Positions 59,394 to 64,000 of a stretch of DNA of 64,000 bases are shown here, piece by piece (positions within the stretch are counted from its first letter, which is position 1; every line of letters begins with the position of its first letter). Below the pieces are notes generated by a model. It searched no databases, was not told where the DNA came from, and saw only the letters and a program-made list of their open reading frames with translations. The stretch is from Pyxicephalus adspersus. Its lineage: Eukaryota > Chordata > Amphibia > Anura > Pyxicephalidae. The stretch is taken from contig NC_092859.1 in NCBI RefSeq assembly GCF_032062135.1, positions 46,927,791 to 46,991,790 on the forward strand, written 5' to 3'. A program made the translations under genes and the position numbers.

Positions 59394-59591
59394 GTCTAGA
59401 GAGCAACATCTGATGTTTTCACTGTGTAGTGATGCAATGCATTTTGTCTACGCACTACTGCATGCATTTCTATTCATTTTTCTGTGCTGCCCCATTCAGT
59501 ATCAGCATCACAACTGGTGGCTAAGCACGTGGCTGTGTTTTGCAGTCTAATGCATGGCAACACATTTATTTTGTTATAGTTGGAACGAGGC

Positions 59592-60480
59592 ACCTAAAGA
59601 GTTTTTGAGTCTACATTGAACAGGGGTTCAAGTAAACTAATAAAAAATGTAAATAAAATTCAACATTAAATTTGTTTTTCCTTGACTGGGAAGGGGAGAT
59701 GTAAGTTGATACGTCTCATTTATCAATGAGAACAGGATTCTGAAGGCCAGTTACTCCATAAATACATTATGGTGAATATTTTAAATGCAAAACAACTAGC
59801 ATGTTCCTTGCATGTTCACCAGGTGAAAAAGAAAAAACATGGAAAAAAAGAAAAATTAAGCACAACCTCCCTGTCTAAAGAATGCGAAAGCTGCAATATA
59901 CTCAAGCTTCTTCGGTTTAGATACCTTTTTAATAGAACATAAAAATAATTTTGTTATATTTAATAGGTGCAAAAATACCCTGTTAATTTTGCCAGAATCC
60001 AGTCTGTATTGTTTCCAGTTTTCTTAGACTACACTTCTCCTTATATTATGGAAAGGAAGGTGGGGAGAGGGAAATTTTTTGTAGTTCTGCTCACTACAAC
60101 ACTGCTCATTAGATTATACATTACAGTGAAATAAGGACTAGTAAGCTTATATATATATACACTACATTTGTGTTCTGTTTTAGAACATCTAGTGCATTTA
60201 GCAGTCCAGGCTATCATTTCAAAAGAATTTTATTTTTTTTGTTTAGCTTGCCCTTTAATATACAGATAATAATCAGTAGTAAACTCTTAAAATTTATTAA
60301 CAAAACTCCATAGTATAAAAATGGAAAAAGCAGAACACACCAAAACAAAACCAAGAATACTATATATTCCAAAAGAAAAAAAAATAATCCATTACCACTG
60401 CTGAGTAACCTCCTCAATTTAAATGCCAGAGAATGTTTCAAACCTTAGAAAAACCATAAACACAGCAATGAATGAAAAAA
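59592..60480. other. Unassigned AT-rich DNA
   Basis: No gene or repeat family. A short TA run lies near 60151. Confidence 0.4.
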
Positions 60481-61520
60481 AAAAAGATTTAATTTTCCGC
60501 CTAGGTGGTTCGTGCTGACGTACTCTGCAGAAAGGGAAGAATTATTGTCCTATATCATAGGCGGACTGCTATCATAGCTCATTAGCAAAATAGTCGGGCC
60601 TTGGTTTTATTAGTGTTTATCAACACACGGTGTACCCAATGCAAGGCCATTGAAGCAAACACTGACAAATATTACGGACCGCTGTAAAGATTTACATGGT
60701 AGTGGGATGAGAAAATTGTTTCCCATAAAAAGAAAAAAAAAGAAAAAAAAAGAAAAAAAAGAAAAGAAAAAGGAAGAAAAAAAGCAAATGGCATCGGACT
60801 CCTTACAATAGATGGCGATAATGAAATTCAGCAGGCGTGACAGTGGCAATGAATTTATTTTAAAGTATATTTGTGGGGGCATGGATACTGAAGACACGGG
60901 TCATTTCCTACTAATTTAAGGTTGTTTTTGCCTTTCGTTTCCTTTTAAACTCAAGAGAATAAAAGAGTGATGAAAATATATTTATACACATAAAAATTTT
61001 GCAACATACTTGCTGAGATGTCCAAAAGGATTTCACATAAAGTTATTACACAAAAAGTAACAAAAGAAAAAAATACTGGAAAATTATTTGATAACAAGGT
61101 GCAAAGTTGCAAGGAATCAAATGAAAAGACAGTCAGATCTTGCTGCTAAATTGATTTATGCTAAAAGCTGACCTGTCATCTCATAAAGCTAACCTTTCAC
61201 TAAAATATTATGTAAGCCGACATTGCCGACCTGGATCTAAATCCTGCTTGCCTGGTGTTCTGATCCTCTGCCTCTGCCTAATACCTTCTAAATCACTGAC
61301 CCAGAATAAGCATGTAGCAAAGGTGTTCAGCTAATTGTCACACAGTTATCTGCATGCAAAAGATCAAGTATTTAGGCAATTAGTATTCTTTAGAATGAGT
61401 TCAGTAATGGAAGCTTACATAATCTCTCGGTGGTAGGTCAGCTTTAACTGCTCCCTGCACAATGTTGGTAAATAAAATACCTAGCCTCATTAAGCCCTTC
61501 AATGGTTTTGGCCATACCCC
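60481..61520. other. Repeat-poor stretch, candidate conserved non-coding DNA
   Basis: High-complexity sequence with retained CpG sites (tttccgcctaggtggttcg, attacggaccgctg, taagccgacattgccgacc) and TAAT-type cores (ctaattgtcacaca, gcaattagtattc). It is interrupted only by a GAAAAAAAA array at 60729-60785. The nature is inferred from texture. Confidence 0.3.
60729..60785. repeat. (GA8-9)n array
   Basis: Three clean units of agaaaaaaaa followed by degenerate gaaaag and gaagaaa units. Confidence 0.9.
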
Positions 61521-64000
61521 CATTTCAATCTCCCAGCAAAACCATTAACCAGCTGGTACGCGAGAGAATGAGCAGACCTGAAGAACAGCAGTCCACAAGC
61601 AGCCTTGTCCTGTTACCTAGAAACAGTAGCTGGGGGATGGACTTTTTTTATTATTACTATATTTGTATTACGATCAGTCTTTTTATATTAAACAAAGCTT
61701 TCCATGGCTTAAAGTGCCTCTATTGCATCAAACTTGGGCTCTCAGCCAAACCTACAACTTGTGATGTCAGTGGGGCAATGGCAGGGTGAACTGAAATCCC
61801 AACACTTAATTCTACTCCAAACTACAATCACAATAAATGAATCGCAGGCATAACTGATGTCCAAACATCCAAAAGATTTGTTTTTTGTAAGAACCTTTAT
61901 ACCTGAATGCAAACATGACTGCAGCATTGACAAATAGAAACATGAAGTGCAAGATTTAAAGATTAACTAAAAGCTGATACAAAAGTATTAGATTATGTAT
62001 TTTACTTATTCAGTATAAAATGTAATTTTTTTAATGCATCTAATGTAAGTACCTGCATTTGACATAATACTCCCCTGTATAGCAGCATTTAGTCTTCGAG
62101 AGAGGGAGGCAGCACTGAAAGCCAATCAGGGGCGCTCCATGCAAAAATAATACCAATGGACATTCTAAATGATATCTGATCAGTCTTCTGCTCATCCATT
62201 ATTGTTAAGTCAACAAATTTAGGGCAGGAAAGTAACAGCTACATTTCTTTTTTGTAACTGAGAAAGTGGTGCTGTACAGTAGAGCAGTGTTAAACTCAGA
62301 ACTGAATGGCTAGTAGTACAAGTCCTTTTGTGTTAAAAAAAAAAAGCTCCCATATATGATATTTATCTGAATCTTTAAATGTTTGCCTGGAGTCCTATCA
62401 AATTCAGAGTTCAAAGCAACATTTTCCTATCTCTGTTACTTTTTGTTCGTACAAACTGTTAACAGGAAAAATTACAAAATCAGCTCGATACCAAGGTATC
62501 TAAAGATTGTTGTCATCTCAAGCTAATAAAAGAATGTCTCAGACTAGAATGACAACTATAACAAAATGTTTTACAAATAGGCAATAAATACATTTCATTA
62601 TCATGTAAGAAATTTAGATACCAATTACTCCTTCAAAGGTGGGCTCTTTGTTTACCTGTTTGTTAAGCATGATGGAAAATCCATCAGATGGCCTAACACC
62701 ATTATTTTGTGTCATACGGACAACAGCAATTTGCCAAGCCTAAGAAAACTAAAAAAAGATATCTTTGACAATAAAGTAGCGGTGCAGCCTGGGGGGAAGG
62801 GGGTAATTTTTGAATGGTCTGCACATGGTACTGTCACTAAGGGGGTGCTAAACAGAATTACCAACCTATTTATGAATTTGTAAAATTCTGAACAGACAGG
62901 CGCCAGGGTGTGTAAAAATGACCCCCACCTATCATTTAAGTAACCCGAATCTATTGTAAATCTATCCAAAAATGTGTCAGAATAATGGACGTCTGAGCCA
63001 GGTAACTACAAAGAGTTGTACCTCTATAGAATACCAGCCTATAAGTGAAGAGCAGAGCTGAGAATGCTCAGAGATTTGCACATTTGTAGACACTTGTTAA
63101 TGCCGCAAATTTTGTTTTGGATTTTTACAATTTACTTGTTACCTAAAAAACCCACCACCCAGGTGCTTATATACCCATTTCCAACAGTGGCACCTTTTGT
63201 ATTTTTTACAGAATTGGTGGAAGAATCTTGCCCAATGCTACCCATATCCGTGCATTGTTTCCCCCTAGACTTGAATGGAGACTTAGGACAGCCAAACACT
63301 GGTCAACTGTTGTGTAACCAGGTAAGCTGACCAAAATCTCCCAGGTATTGTTCACTGATCATGCACCCTTCAATTCTATGTGATCCAGAAGTAGAACTTC
63401 CCAACAATTAGAAGCCAAAAGGACAGCTTCCTCCTGTTTAGGATAACAACAAGCGGATGATTTTTTATATATTTTTTTATTTTTACTTTACCTATATGGT
63501 ATGGCACATTGAGGTCAAATGGTAGATTTCTGCATAGACAGTGTTTAAAAAAAATTGTGCATGCAGACTGGGAAGACAGTAAAAGGCTGCCGCTGTTGGG
63601 AAGAAATAGTCAGGTGATAGGAGCTTAGCTTAGAACAGGTCGCGAGCTTGGGTTATTCTAAACTGAACCCGTTTTCTTTTATACCTTCTCCAATTATCGC
63701 TGTCAGTTATACGTTTCCTTAGCTATAGGACTATCAGCTTTGATAATCATGAGGTAATCAGGCAGTGACTAAGCAAAAAAAGTTTGTACATTATGGAATC
63801 ACAGTTTTAGTCAGTAAGAGTTGTACGAGATTGCTGAATTCTCCCATACTCCTCAGCTTTGAGCTAATGTCACTGAAGGAATAAAAATAACTTATTTTTA
63901 AAATGCTCAGGTTGAATATAAAAAGACCTATCTATAAAGGGAAAAAAACACTATCTGCTTGGTAAAACTAGACTGCTGTTTTCAAGTTTTATCAGTGGCC
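61521..64000. other. Unassigned non-coding DNA
   Basis: No gene called. A segment at 63209-63318 is bounded by ttttttacag and gtaagc, resembling an internal exon, but the translation shows no family and the frame is short. No transposon ends recognised. Confidence 0.4.

Larger units (their letters stand above)
53019..59591. mobile_element. Possible outermost MITE of the nested stack
   Basis: gccgcgttcccact at 53019 is a diverged inverted partner of agttggaacgaggc ending at 59591. The part not occupied by later insertions is 53019-53046 plus 59394-59591, about 220 bp, containing tgatgcaatgcattttgtc. The end similarity is modest and no clear target duplication was found, so this layer is tentative. 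Confidence 0.45.

Noticed and set aside
63209..63318. Exon-like segment between ttttttacag and gtaagc with an open frame
   Set aside because: Splice-like signals of this strength occur often by chance, the translation has no recognisable family, and no partner exon is visible.

Overview
The window looks like intergenic or intronic vertebrate DNA. The best fit is an anuran amphibian, probably a ranoid frog. It is AT-rich, has no intact cellular gene I can recognise, and is packed with short non-autonomous DNA transposons bearing frog-type ends (TTAA-flanked elements starting GCTGCGTACACAC, and fold-back elements starting GGCCTGATTTATTAAAGC). It also holds a Tx1-like L1, a CR1-like LINE, a mariner and a Ty3/Gypsy element. 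The species assignment is inference from repeat style only.

Layout. 0.7-5 kb: a truncated terminal-inverted-repeat (TIR) element fused to the end of a GGCCC-type element, then a minus-strand Tx1/L1-like LINE with a large internal deletion and a 72-bp palindrome in ORF1. 5-16 kb: fold-back miniature elements (MITEs), two TTAA-flanked MITEs, a minus-strand CR1-like reverse transcriptase remnant, and a GC-rich TTAA element. 16-25 kb: further MITEs, a degenerate 32-bp minisatellite, a possibly conserved non-coding stretch, and a tRNA-type SINE. 27-31.4 kb: a TTAA element, a 999-bp Harbinger-like element whose empty site survives in a related repeat in the same window, and a decayed mariner with a D-D34D triad. 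31.4-51 kb: scattered MITEs separated by long repeat-poor stretches, some with the look of conserved regulatory DNA. 51.4-51.9 kb: a CCGTATTTTT-ended element with an internal minisatellite.

The richest locus is 53.0-59.6 kb, a stack of nested insertions. A possible outer MITE (53019-59591) holds a hAT element (53047-59085). The hAT holds a Ty3/Gypsy retrotransposon (53075-58680), whose 5' LTR was later split at a TTAA by a 1.44-kb TTAA element. That innermost element carries three separate internal tandem arrays, one being an alternating A-B-A-B-A array of palindromes. A second, unrelated hAT MITE (59094-59393) sits directly beside the first and uses the same 8-bp target site, so gtctagag occurs three times.

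Nothing here works as a gene cluster. All coding matter is decayed transposon protein. I found no CRISPR, rRNA, tRNA gene or cellular exon that I can defend. The most useful content is the datable order of insertions and the repeat-poor islands that may be regulatory.
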